Shown here: positions 24,555 to 33,277 of the stretch, one piece after another
Layout: each line of letters starts with the position of its first letter
How positions within the stretch are numbered: the stretch's first letter is position 1
Position numbers and translations under genes: made by a program
The notes under the pieces: model-generated
Told to the model about the DNA's origin: nothing
Seen by the model: only the letters and a program-made list of their open reading frames with translations
Databases searched by the model: none
NCBI GenBank assembly: GCA_031292385.1
Contig: JARLHE010000028.1
Span: 1-64,000 of the forward strand
Origin: Oligoflexia bacterium
GTDB taxonomy: Bacteria; Bdellovibrionota; UBA1018
Direction of reading: 5' to 3'
Length of the DNA: 64,000 bases

Positions 24555-26171
24555 ATGAATAACCAGAAACTCGCCTTGGAAATCGCTCAGGCACTCACCG
24601 AACGCGGGCTTCGGGAATTTTGTGTCTGCCCCGGCGCGCGAAACTCACCGCTAGTGGCCTTGCTTTTGAGATTGCCGGGAATCCGGCTCTTCCATCACTT
24701 CGAAGAAAGAGCGGCCGCCTTTTTCGCGCTGGGAAGAATCAAAGCAACCCACCAGCCGGTGGCCGTGGTCACCACTTCGGGCACCGCCGTGGGCGAGCTT
24801 TTACCGGCGACGATGGAAGCCTATTACGCGGGCCTTCCGCTGGTCTTGCTCACCGCCGACCGGCCACGGAGGTTTCGCGGCAGCGGCGCGCCTCAAACGG
24901 CGGAACAGCCCGGAATTTTCGGGATCTATGCGGAACGCTGCTTCGATCTTGCCGCCGATGAAGGCCATGGCCGCGGCATGGCTCTCTCCGAGTGGTCTGG
25001 CAAGGCGCCCCTGCATATCAATGCGTGTTTCGACGAACCGCTGCTCGATCGCTCGGCGGAAGCCGAAATCCCGAATTTTCGAGTTCTCCCGCAAAACGAA
25101 GACAGGTCGCCAAAACCGCATGAGTCGAATTTCGATAAAATCCGCGAGGACCTCAAAGAATTTCTGAATCGCTCGAAAAATCCCATTGCGGTGGTCAGCG
25201 CGCTTCCGGTGATCGATCGCAAGGCGGTTCGCTCGTTTCTGCTCGCGACGGGACTTCCGGCTTATTTCGAAGCCCCCTCAGGGCTGCGGGAAGACACCGA
25301 GCTTGCAGCGCAGAGAATTCACGTGAGCGACGGCCTGGGCGAGCGGGCTCGCGGGCAAAACTATCCGATCGATGGCGTGGTCCGGATCGGCGGCGTTCCG
25401 ACCTTCCGCTACTGGCGCGATCTCGAAGCCTCGGAACTTCCGGTTTTCTCGCTCTCGCGCGAGCCATTTTCCGGCTTGAGCGGCCGGAAAATCCAAGCAG
25501 TCCCGATCGGCGACGTACTGAAGGGTTTTCAAGCAACGAAAAAAGGCTTGAATCCAGGCGCATTCCTGAATCGTGACCGGGATATTTTCACCGCGCTTGA
25601 GTCCGCGCTCCAAAAGTATCCGCGCTCGGAGCCCGCGCTTTTTCGCGCGCTTTCCGAAATCATGCAATCCAGCGCCCGGCTTTTTCTGGGCAATAGTCTC
25701 CCGATTCGCGAATGGGATCTCGCGGCTACCTTTGAGCGCGGGGTTTCAAGCGTGGGCGCCAGCCGCGGCCTGAACGGAATCGACGGCCAGATTTCGACTT
25801 TCCTGGGCTTTTGCGATCCGCTTCGCGAAAACTGGGCGGTGATCGGCGATCTCACGACGCTCTACGATCTTTCCGCGCCCTGGATCGTTTCCCAGCTGGC
25901 CCCGGAAACCCGCGCCACCCTGGTCGTCGTGAACAATCGCGGCGGAAAGATTTTCTCGCGCATGTTTCCGCAGCAGCCGGAGTTTCAAAACCCGCATGCG
26001 CTTGAGTTTTCCAAATGGGCGGCGCTCTGGAATCTGCCCTATGAAAGATGGGAAGCGATTCAGCCATCCGTTTCTCCGTCCTCTTCGCCGCTGCGAGTGG
26101 TGGAGCTCACTCCCGATGCGGAACAAACCGATCGCTTCTGGCAGGAGATGCAACCGCTTTGGAAAAACTGA
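24555..26171 (+). CDS. menD: SEPHCHC synthase (menaquinone biosynthesis)
   Basis: A 538-residue ThDP enzyme adding the succinyl semialdehyde unit from 2-oxoglutarate to isochorismate. Features seen: CPGARNSPLVALLLRL, the ThDP-activating Glu in HHFEERAAAFFALGR, VVTTSGTAVGELLPATMEAY, PLVLLTADRPRRFRGSGAPQ, and the metal-binding VVVNNRGGKIFSRMF near the end. The ATG at 24555 is chosen; an in-frame TTG at 24534 lies inside the MITE. The likely ribosome-binding site (AAAGGGG) belongs to the MITE. The gene overlaps menH by 13 bp. Confidence 0.94.
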   Translation: MNNQKLALEIAQALTERGLREFCVCPGARNSPLVALLLRLPGIRLFHHFEERAAAFFALGRIKATHQPVAVVTTSGTAVGELLPATMEAYYAGLPLVLLTADRPRRFRGSGAPQTAEQPGIFGIYAERCFDLAADEGHGRGMALSEWSGKAPLHINACFDEPLLDRSAEAEIPNFRVLPQNEDRSPKPHESNFDKIREDLKEFLNRSKNPIAVVSALPVIDRKAVRSFLLATGLPAYFEAPSGLREDTELAAQRIHVSDGLGERARGQNYPIDGVVRIGGVPTFRYWRDLEASELPVFSLSREPFSGLSGRKIQAVPIGDVLKGFQATKKGLNPGAFLNRDRDIFTALESALQKYPRSEPALFRALSEIMQSSARLFLGNSLPIREWDLAATFERGVSSVGASRGLNGIDGQISTFLGFCDPLRENWAVIGDLTTLYDLSAPWIVSQLAPETRATLVVVNNRGGKIFSRMFPQQPEFQNPHALEFSKWAALWNLPYERWEAIQPSVSPSSSPLRVVELTPDAEQTDRFWQEMQPLWKN

Positions 26172-26899
26172 CGGTCTATTGCCTGCATGGGTTTTTAGGT
26201 CGGCCCTCGGACTGGGACCCGCTTGACCCGTGTCCCTATGATTTGCGCAAAATCGATCTTTTCGAAGTGCTCTCTCCGGCGAGCGGCGCATCGATGACGG
26301 ATTGGGCGGAACGTTTCAATTCGGAAGTTCGCGCCGAAAAGCGCGCTACCCGAGTCTTGTTAGGCTATTCCATGGGCGGAAGACTTGCTCTTCACTCACT
26401 GGTCGCCGACCCCGCGCTTTGGGACGCGGCGGTGATCATATCGGCCAACCCGGGACTGCCCGAGATGGAGAAAAAAGCGCGGCTCGCTCAAGACGAAGCT
26501 TGGGCACGGCGTTTTGAGTCGGAGCCTTGGGATCAGCTCATCCATGATTGGAACGCCCTTCCCGTCTTTAACGGCAGCGCCCCGGTGGCACCTCGCTCAG
26601 AGGAATGCTTTCAACGAACGGATCTCGCCGCCGCACTCCGAGTTTGGTCGCCGGCCCGGACGCCCGACTTAACCGATCGGATTAATCCATTGCAAAAGCC
26701 GCTCGCGTGGATCGCCGGCGCGAACGACCGCCGCTACTGCGAAATCGCTGAAAAAATGGCCAAATCCACGGCGTCCCGGAGCTTTGAGGCCCATATTTTA
26801 GCCTCAGCCGGCCATCGCGCCCCCTGGGATCAACCTGCCGCGTGGGCTGAGTATTTTTGCGGTTTTCTGGATCGATCTTTGTTAAAAGTTGGGCACTAA
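26159..26899 (+). CDS. menH: SHCHC synthase, MenH-type alpha/beta hydrolase
   Basis: About 246 residues from a TTG at 26159 (LEKLTVYCLHGFLG), inside the last codons of menD and 11 bp after AGGAG; longer frames run antiparallel to known menD coding sequence and are rejected. The MenH fold shows LHGFLGRPSDWDPL, the nucleophile S in LLGYSMGGRLALHSL, D in WIAGANDRRYC and H in SAGHRAPWDQP. It eliminates pyruvate from SEPHCHC. The order menF-D-H-B matches the biochemical sequence. Confidence 0.88.
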   Translation: MEKLTVYCLHGFLGRPSDWDPLDPCPYDLRKIDLFEVLSPASGASMTDWAERFNSEVRAEKRATRVLLGYSMGGRLALHSLVADPALWDAAVIISANPGLPEMEKKARLAQDEAWARRFESEPWDQLIHDWNALPVFNGSAPVAPRSEECFQRTDLAAALRVWSPARTPDLTDRINPLQKPLAWIAGANDRRYCEIAEKMAKSTASRSFEAHILASAGHRAPWDQPAAWAEYFCGFLDRSLLKVGH

Positions 26900-26938
26900 C
26901 GCACAAAGCTCGATTCAACTTTAGGGGATTAAAGATTC

Positions 26939-27763
26939 ATGCCGACCTCTCTGTGGACTTCCATCAAAAAATATCAGGACATCAAATTCGAGAAGACTGC
27001 CGACGGCATTGCGAAGGTCACCATTAATCGTCCCGAGCGTCGCAACGCTTTTCGTCCCGAGACGGTGGAAGAGCTGAAAGACGCCTTTCATCTCTGCCGC
27101 GAAGACGGCTCCATCGGCGTCGTGATTCTCACCGGCGAAGGCAAAGAAGCCTTCTGCTCGGGCGGCGACCAAAAAGTGCGGGGACACGCGGGTTACGTCG
27201 GCGGTGACGGAATGCCTCGCCTCAACGTGCTCGATCTGCAAAAGCAAATCCGCCAGCTTCCGAAGCCGGTGGTCGCCATGGTCGCGGGTTACGCCGTCGG
27301 CGGCGGCCATGTCCTGCACATCGTCTGCGATCTGACCATCGCCGCCGACAATGCGCGCTTCGGACAAACCGGCCCGAAAGTCGGCTCTTTTGACGGCGGC
27401 TTGGGCAGCAGCTATCTCGCAAGAATCGTCGGCCAAAAGAAGGCACGCGAAATTTGGTACCTTTGCCGTCAATACGACGCCAAGCAAGCGCTCGAAATGG
27501 GGCTCGTCAACACCGTCGTGCCGATCGATGAGCTTGAAACCGAAACCCTGAAATGGTGCCGCGAGATGCTCGCGCATTCGCCGCTGGCGATCCGCTGCCT
27601 CAAAACCGCTTTGAACGCCGACTGCGACGGCCAGATGGGCCTTCTTGACCTCGCCGGCAACGCCACGCTGCTTTACTACATGTCGGAAGAAGCGAAGGAA
27701 GGCAAAAACGCATTCGTCGAGAAGCGTAAGCCCGATTTCTCGAAATTTCCCCGCCTACCCTAA
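26939..27763 (+). CDS. menB: 1,4-dihydroxy-2-naphthoyl-CoA synthase
   Basis: A 274-residue crotonase-fold enzyme that closes the naphthoquinone ring. Typical blocks: [80 protein letters not shown] and [35 protein letters not shown] precedes the ATG. It is separated from menA by only six bases. Confidence 0.96.
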   Translation: MPTSLWTSIKKYQDIKFEKTADGIAKVTINRPERRNAFRPETVEELKDAFHLCREDGSIGVVILTGEGKEAFCSGGDQKVRGHAGYVGGDGMPRLNVLDLQKQIRQLPKPVVAMVAGYAVGGGHVLHIVCDLTIAADNARFGQTGPKVGSFDGGLGSSYLARIVGQKKAREIWYLCRQYDAKQALEMGLVNTVVPIDELETETLKWCREMLAHSPLAIRCLKTALNADCDGQMGLLDLAGNATLLYYMSEEAKEGKNAFVEKRKPDFSKFPRLP

Positions 27764-27769
27764 GGGATT

Positions 27770-28669
27770 ATGAAAAAATGGATCGAGGCCGCACGGCCAA
27801 AAACGCTCACCGCCGCTCTCGTTCCGATTCTCGCGGGAACGGCACTGGCTCGCGCGTCGGGATACGCGCCCAAACTCTCGCTCTCGCTTTTCGCGTTGCT
27901 CAGCGCGTTTTGCATCCAGATCGGCACCAACCTTTTCAACGACGCGATCGATTTCAAGAAAGGCACCGATAACGAAACGCGAATCGGTCCCCGGCGCGTC
28001 ACGCAAAGCGGCCTTCTCTCCAGCCGTGCCGTCATGCTGGGAGGAGCCTTTTTCTTCCTGCTTGCGGCGGCCTTCGGAATTCCTCTTTTGATCGCCGGAG
28101 GCAGCGTGATCCTGTCGATCGGCATTCTTTCGCTAATCTGCGGATATGCTTACACGGGAGGCCCGTTTCCCCTCGCCTATCTCGGGCTGGGCGAGCTTTT
28201 CGTCATTCTCTTTTTCGGGCTTGCGGCGGTTGGCGGTGTTTTCTATCTGCACACCGGCCTTTTGCCGGACACGCGCTCGATGGTCGCGGGACTCCAGGTC
28301 GGTTTTCTTTCCACGGTCTTGATCGCGATCAACAATCTGCGAGACGCCGAGGGCGACAAAAAAACCGATAAGCGCACGCTGGCCGTCCGATTCGGAAAGA
28401 CTTTCGCCCGCCGCGAGATCGCCCTACTGGCCATCTTGCCCGCGTTCATGGGGATTTACTGGATCTGGGTGGGATTGCTATGGGCCGGCTTTCTCCCACT
28501 GCTCATCCTTCCACTCGCCTTTCACATCAGCAATAACGTGGCGCGAACCGAGCCGGGCCCGACCTACAATCGCTTTCTCGGGCAGGCCGCTCTTCTGCAT
28601 CTTTTGTTCGGTTTACTGTTCAGCTTAGGCTGCTTGCTCTCATGGTACGCCCCTGGCGGGGGAAGCTGA
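27770..28669 (+). CDS. menA: 1,4-dihydroxy-2-naphthoate polyprenyltransferase
   Basis: A 299-residue integral membrane prenyltransferase of the UbiA superfamily. The two Asp-rich, Mg-diphosphate-binding motifs are visible: NLFNDAIDFKKGTDNETR and NNLRDAEGDKKTDKRTLAVR, with about eight hydrophobic helices between and around them. It attaches the isoprenoid tail to DHNA at the inner membrane. RBS-like AAGGGA lies before the ATG. The menC start follows its stop by one base. Confidence 0.95.
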   Translation: MKKWIEAARPKTLTAALVPILAGTALARASGYAPKLSLSLFALLSAFCIQIGTNLFNDAIDFKKGTDNETRIGPRRVTQSGLLSSRAVMLGGAFFFLLAAAFGIPLLIAGGSVILSIGILSLICGYAYTGGPFPLAYLGLGELFVILFFGLAAVGGVFYLHTGLLPDTRSMVAGLQVGFLSTVLIAINNLRDAEGDKKTDKRTLAVRFGKTFARREIALLAILPAFMGIYWIWVGLLWAGFLPLLILPLAFHISNNVARTEPGPTYNRFLGQAALLHLLFGLLFSLGCLLSWYAPGGGS

Positions 28670-28670
28670 T

Positions 28671-29636
28671 ATGCGCCTATGGGTCTCGCCTTACGAGCTT
28701 GTACCCCGGGGCAAAATCTCAGAGCTTGCGGCGGCGCGACCGCGGCGCGGCGTCCTGCTCAAAATCGAATTCGATCGCGACAAAATCGGGTATGCCGATC
28801 TCTTTCCATGGACCGAGCTGGGCGACGAGCCGCTCCTCGAACAAATCAATCGCCTGAAAACCGGAGAATACACGGCACTCGGACGAAGCTCGCTGGCCTT
28901 CGCCCGCCGCGACGCTGAAGCGCGCGCCCAAGGCATCAGTCTTTGGGATGGCCTTGAGATCCCGGCAAGCCATTTTCTCATCTTGAATTCCGAAACTCCC
29001 GATCACACCGAAATCGACCGCGCCCTGGAAGCCGGCTTCACGCATTTCAAAGCGAAGCTTCCGCCTGAGCCCGCGCGCGCCGCGAGGATCGTCCATCAAT
29101 TGGTGGAATGGATCGGGCCGCGTCGGAAGCTGCGCCTTGATTTCAATTCGGGACTGAACGCTGGAGGATATGCGCAGTTTGCGAATGAAGTCGAGTTCCC
29201 TCGCCTCGACTTCATCGAAGACCCAACGCCTTGGAACCCGGAATCGGGCTTTCGCGTGCCCGCCGACACTTTTCCGCTCGCGGTGGACCGCGAATCCGCG
29301 CTTGCCATCGAAAGCCCCATCTGCCCCCGCGTGATCATCGTGAAACCCGCGGCCCAAGAATGGGAATATCTGGCGGCTCGGGCGAAAAAACATAAAATTC
29401 GGGCCGTTTTTACGAGCTATCTGGATCATCCGATGGGTCAAGCGTTTGCCGCGCTGGCGGCCGCCCTGGCAGCGCCCCCGCTTGAGATCGCGGGCCTGAT
29501 CTCGCATCCGGCTTACGCCGCGAACGCCTTTTCCGAACTCCTGTCGTACCAAGGACCCAAGCTCATCGTGCCCCGAGAAGGCACCGGCATCGGCTTCGAC
29601 GACTTGCTGGAAAAACGGAGGTGGAAACTTGTCTAG
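28671..29636 (+). CDS. menC: o-succinylbenzoate synthase
   Basis: A 321-residue enolase-superfamily dehydratase producing o-succinylbenzoate from SHCHC. The catalytic elements are readable: the KxK lysine in THFKAKLPPEP, metal ligands in LRLDFNSGLN and DFIEDPTPWN, and the second catalytic lysine in RVIIVKPAAQEW. The N-terminus (RLWVSPYELV) is the usual short capping domain. GGGGAAGC precedes the ATG. It overlaps nothing, but starts one base after the menA stop. Confidence 0.9.
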   Translation: MRLWVSPYELVPRGKISELAAARPRRGVLLKIEFDRDKIGYADLFPWTELGDEPLLEQINRLKTGEYTALGRSSLAFARRDAEARAQGISLWDGLEIPASHFLILNSETPDHTEIDRALEAGFTHFKAKLPPEPARAARIVHQLVEWIGPRRKLRLDFNSGLNAGGYAQFANEVEFPRLDFIEDPTPWNPESGFRVPADTFPLAVDRESALAIESPICPRVIIVKPAAQEWEYLAARAKKHKIRAVFTSYLDHPMGQAFAALAAALAAPPLEIAGLISHPAYAANAFSELLSYQGPKLIVPREGTGIGFDDLLEKRRWKLV

Positions 29637-29666
29637 CCAGTTTAAAATTGCCGTGTCGGGGAACCT

Positions 29667-30821
29667 ATGACTCAGAATACTCGAGTTGCAACCCGGCCAT
29701 GGAACAAGAGCACACCATCGGTTTTACTGAACCCGAGATTGCCTGAAGCAGAAAAAAGCCGAATTCGCGCCGCGCTCGAGGGCATCGGCCCCCAGCGGCC
29801 GGGAATCTGGGTTTCGACCTCAGGTTCAACTTCGGCGCCGGGATTTTCGAAATGGGTCTCGCTCTCGCGAGAAGCCGTTCTCGCTTCCGCCCGCGCGGTC
29901 AACGCCTATTTGCGCGCGGGATCGAGCGATATTTGGATCCACCCGCTTCCCGCGTTTCATGTCGGCGGAATCGGGATTCTGGCGCGAGCCCAGCTGAGCG
30001 GTACGCTGGTCGTCGAAGGGCTGGGCGAAAAGGGCTGGGATCCCCACTTCTTTCACGCGCAATGCGCGACCCATCGGGCGACTTTGTCGGCCCTCGTTCC
30101 GACTCAAGTCCACGATCTCGTCTCGGCGGGTCTTTCTTCTCCGCCCGGTCTTCGGGCCATCGTCATCGGGGGCGGCGCGCTCAGTGAATCGCTCTATCAG
30201 CGCGCACGCGAGCTGGGCTGGCCGCTGCTTCCGAGCTACGGGCTCAGCGAATGCGCCTCGCAAGTCGCCACGTCAAATCCGGAGCGGCTGGGCGATCCCA
30301 CGCTCGAGCTCTTGCCCCACGTCGACGTCCGCCTCAGCGCGGACGGCGCGCTTGAAATCAAAAGCGAGGCAATGCTCTCGGGCTATGGCCTGGTCAGTGA
30401 CACGCGAGCCGAATGGCTAGACCCCAAGCACGACGGATGGTTCACGACCGAAGATCATGCCGAGCTGGGGCCGGAACGAACTTTGAAAATGCTGGGACGC
30501 ACCGCGGATTTCGTGAAAATAGGCGGAGAAAGCGTAAACCTCGCACAGCTTGAAAAAGTTTTGGAGAGCATCCTCGGCGAGTTGACCTCGACGCGGGAAG
30601 CGGCGCTTGCCGCCGTGCCGGACGAACGCCTGGGACACGTGATCTACCTGGTCAGCGGCGAAAAGGCCGCACCGGAAATTTTCGAGCGCTTCAACCGGCG
30701 GGTCCTGCCGTTTGAGCGCGCGAGAAAGCTCGTTCGGATTTCAGAGCCCTTACCCCGATCCCCGCTTGGAAAAATTTTACGGGGACGATTAATCGATCTC
30801 GTCAAAAAAGAAAGCCCCTGA
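29667..30821 (+). CDS. menE: o-succinylbenzoate-CoA ligase
   Basis: A 384-residue acyl-CoA synthetase of the ANL superfamily, shorter than the usual 450-480. The P-loop-like motif is WVSTSGSTSAPGFSKWVSLS; further blocks are LPSYGLSECASQVATS, the GWFTTEDHAEL motif and the hinge LKMLGRTADFVKIGGESVN. The C-terminal lysine segment is PRSPLGKILRGRL. It activates o-succinylbenzoate for MenB. The reduced length comes mainly from a short N-terminal region. Its last codons lie within a terminator that serves the opposite strand. Confidence 0.92.
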   Translation: MTQNTRVATRPWNKSTPSVLLNPRLPEAEKSRIRAALEGIGPQRPGIWVSTSGSTSAPGFSKWVSLSREAVLASARAVNAYLRAGSSDIWIHPLPAFHVGGIGILARAQLSGTLVVEGLGEKGWDPHFFHAQCATHRATLSALVPTQVHDLVSAGLSSPPGLRAIVIGGGALSESLYQRARELGWPLLPSYGLSECASQVATSNPERLGDPTLELLPHVDVRLSADGALEIKSEAMLSGYGLVSDTRAEWLDPKHDGWFTTEDHAELGPERTLKMLGRTADFVKIGGESVNLAQLEKVLESILGELTSTREAALAAVPDERLGHVIYLVSGEKAAPEIFERFNRRVLPFERARKLVRISEPLPRSPLGKILRGRLIDLVKKESP

Positions 30822-30850
30822 CCGAGGACAGCGTCCTTCAAGCCAGGGGC
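30804..30850 (-). terminator. rho-independent terminator of the S8 peptidase gene
   Basis: On the minus strand GCCCCTG and CAGGGGC (plus 30814-30820 and 30844-30850) enclose an inner AGGAC/GTCCT stem and are followed by a TTTCTTTTTT run. On the plus strand there is no T-run after the hairpin. It lies 25 bp past the peptidase stop and overlaps the final codons of menE. Confidence 0.85.
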
Positions 30851-30875
30851 GATGAAAACAAAGGCAAAGCCTTCC

Positions 30876-32270
30876 TTACTGAACCAGCGGCATCAGCGGA
30901 GTGACGTACAGGCTATCCAGCTGAATCGCGGCGCGCGGCAAGGTCTCAACCATGTCCGGGACCTGGGCACGAGCTGTAGCGATCGCATCGTCCATGGAAC
31001 CACGGGCCACCATCAACTGGGCGGCAAGAACGGCACGCGCGGGATTCACGACACCCGCAGTGGCGACTTTGCCTTGGAGGAAGTCCTTGTGATCGACGGT
31101 GCCGAAAATAATTTCCTTCACCTGAGGAATCGTCAAGTTCGGCCCCACATCGCGAATGCGGCCCGCCACGTTGGTCACGAACGGAGTCGCTTGACTGGTT
31201 CCGCTCAACGTCAGGTGAGCGTCGCCCGGAATCGACGACAAGATGCCTACGCCGGGAGCGGCGACGTCAACCGTCAACTCACCGTAGTTGGAAAACGAAG
31301 CCAGGCTGCTCACGCCGGTCGTGGCCGCGACCGTCATGCTGTTATCGGCCTTCACGTTCGCCGGAACCGTCGGCATCAAATCGTTGTTCGTGCCGTCATT
31401 GCCGGCCGCGATCACGAAAAGAGTGTCCGTGGCGGCGCCGACGAAATGATCGCGCATGCTGTCGCTCGCTTTTTCAAGGAACAACCGCACGTAGTGATCG
31501 AGCTCGGAATCCGTCAAGGCATGACCCAAGAACTTCGAAATCAGCGGACCGATCAACGCCCTGATCGGGGCCGCGCTCGAGCCGAACGAGCAGTTGGCGA
31601 CTTTCGCACCTTCGAAACTCGCATACTGAGCCATCGGCGCAAGTGCCGAACCCTGGGCCGCGGCAAGAACCCCTAGAGCGACTTCGACGATCTTCTCCTT
31701 CGTGCTGTCGCCGTCATCCATCAGGCGCGGAGCGTAGAGCGCGTTCTTGAACAAAACGGAGCTGGCCCCGCCGATCACTTTCAACGGCATGATCTGCGCG
31801 CCGGGAGAGTCCTTGGAAGCGATTCCCGCCACGTGCGTTCCGTGCACGAAATTGCCGAAAGCTTCGAGTTGGGCGATGAAATCCTTGTCGCCGCGATGAG
31901 CGGCGATCCAGGCCTTGTCGTCCGCGGTGGCCTTACCCTCGAGAACGCGGGTTTGGACGTCGAAAAACTTGTAGACGTCGGGCGAGAAAGTCCCTAGCAG
32001 CTTCTTATTATAAAGCTTGTTGCTGCCGTCGGCGAAATTCCACCCGTGCACATCATCGATGTAGCCGTTATCGTCATTATCGACGCCGTCTTCCCAATCG
32101 TAGATATTGGTCCACGAGTGATTGACCAGGTCCGGGTGCTCGAGCGCCGTTCCCGAATCGATAATCGCGATCGGCACCGCATGCGCCGCGCTGGGAAGAA
32201 GCATCGCCGAAGCGATCGCGAACAACCCGCTGAGCTTGAAATTCAAACTTTGCACTGAATTTTTCCTCAC
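30876..32270 (-). CDS. secreted subtilisin-like serine peptidase (S8)
   Basis: A 464-residue subtilase with a signal peptide (about residues 1-31). The triad is D38 (IAIIDSGTALEHPDL), H144 (FVHGTHVAGIA) and S360 (LSGTSQATPFV), with the oxyanion Asn in IAAGNDGTNND. The catalytic Asp is only a few residues after the predicted cleavage site, so there is no N-terminal I9-type propeptide. A Ca-binding-like insert DNDDNGYIDDVHGWNF follows. The GTG start overlaps the stop of the upstream secreted protein. The calcium-site assignment is inferred. Confidence 0.93.
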   Translation of the reverse strand: MRKNSVQSLNFKLSGLFAIASAMLLPSAAHAVPIAIIDSGTALEHPDLVNHSWTNIYDWEDGVDNDDNGYIDDVHGWNFADGSNKLYNKKLLGTFSPDVYKFFDVQTRVLEGKATADDKAWIAAHRGDKDFIAQLEAFGNFVHGTHVAGIASKDSPGAQIMPLKVIGGASSVLFKNALYAPRLMDDGDSTKEKIVEVALGVLAAAQGSALAPMAQYASFEGAKVANCSFGSSAAPIRALIGPLISKFLGHALTDSELDHYVRLFLEKASDSMRDHFVGAATDTLFVIAAGNDGTNNDLMPTVPANVKADNSMTVAATTGVSSLASFSNYGELTVDVAAPGVGILSSIPGDAHLTLSGTSQATPFVTNVAGRIRDVGPNLTIPQVKEIIFGTVDHKDFLQGKVATAGVVNPARAVLAAQLMVARGSMDDAIATARAQVPDMVETLPRAAIQLDSLYVTPLMPLVQ

Positions 32271-33118
32271 AGATGACCCCCATTGTCTTGTTTGATGGAT
32301 TCCAAAATCTCGCTCGAGGACGGGAATGACGTCATCGTCCGCTGAGTCGGACGCGTCGGGCCCGAATCGTCAATCACGGTGTCCGGATTGGCGTCGGTAA
32401 AAACGTAGTCGGAGATGCGAGGCGCGAGGTAACGGCCCATATAGAACTCCAGCTTATTCGAAACCGTATCGCAGACCTTCTCAAGAATCTGCCATCCCGC
32501 TTGCTCAGCGGCGTATTTGCAGCCCTCTAATGCGCCCCAATAAGTAAGAACATTGGCGAACGGGATGAAATGCAAGCGGTACTCGATCCACGCCTTATCG
32601 CCATACGGCCCCGTCCAGTTTCCGGCCGGGTGAAAAACGATCGGGATCGCGTAATTCAGCGTCGTCAGGTCCGCGATCAGCTGCATCTTGCCGGCGATGC
32701 CGCGAGTTTTCTGATTCAAGACATCGATGAAGTTCGCAAGCCATTGAGACAGAGGAGGATGATCTCCCAAATCCAGGACGCCGACGGTATTCGCATCCGT
32801 CAAAGCGGTGCTGTAAACGGTTTTCCACTCATTCTGGAGCTGCTGGGAGAGATCGGCTTCGCCCGCGTCCTTGAGATTCTGCATCCCTTGCTGGACCATC
32901 CCGTCGAGAATTTCCATCGAGGCGCCGTGCCAGTCGCCGAACGCCATGCTCCAAACCAGATGAGACGGAGAAGAAAGAGCGTGAAAAATAGCAAAATCGT
33001 ACATGTCGTCTTGGCTCGGGGGCTGGTTGCCACCCATCGCGAAAGCCGCCGGACCGGATGCCAAAGTGCCCCCACTCAGCATGAATAAAGCGAGAAAAGC
33101 AGTAGAAAATGAGTTCAT
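32267..33118 (-). CDS. secreted protein of unknown function, coupled to S8 peptidase
   Basis: About 283 residues from the ATG at 33118, preceded by GGGGGGAAG. A signal peptide (MNSFSTAFLALFMLSGGTLA) is followed by a mostly helical acidic domain with MYDFAIFHALSSPSHLVWSM, LIADLTTLNYAIPIVFHPAG and two cysteines (EGCKYAAEQ, EKVCDTVS). I recognise no family. It overlaps the subtilase start by four bases, so the two are made in step. An inhibitor, folding assistant or membrane-side partner of the propeptide-less protease is a reasonable but untested inference. Confidence 0.75.
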   Translation of the reverse strand: MNSFSTAFLALFMLSGGTLASGPAAFAMGGNQPPSQDDMYDFAIFHALSSPSHLVWSMAFGDWHGASMEILDGMVQQGMQNLKDAGEADLSQQLQNEWKTVYSTALTDANTVGVLDLGDHPPLSQWLANFIDVLNQKTRGIAGKMQLIADLTTLNYAIPIVFHPAGNWTGPYGDKAWIEYRLHFIPFANVLTYWGALEGCKYAAEQAGWQILEKVCDTVSNKLEFYMGRYLAPRISDYVFTDANPDTVIDDSGPTRPTQRTMTSFPSSSEILESIKQDNGGHL

Positions 33119-33277
33119 TCTTCCCCCCAAAGAAATCAACTACGTTCAATACTTCAGGGATGAGGCTAGACTCGATCGAGCGGCTACACAAGCCCCCGCT
33201 AACAAATTTTTGACATATTCTTAATTCAAACCTGATGGCAATCGTGACGCCTGTGCTTCGATGTGCGCAGCGATGAC

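Noticed and set aside
29634..29646. TAGCCAGTTTAAA between menC and menE, resembling the MITE tip
   Set aside because: Only ten contiguous bases match the MITE end (GCCAGTTTAA), with no inverted partner nearby; chance is a sufficient explanation.
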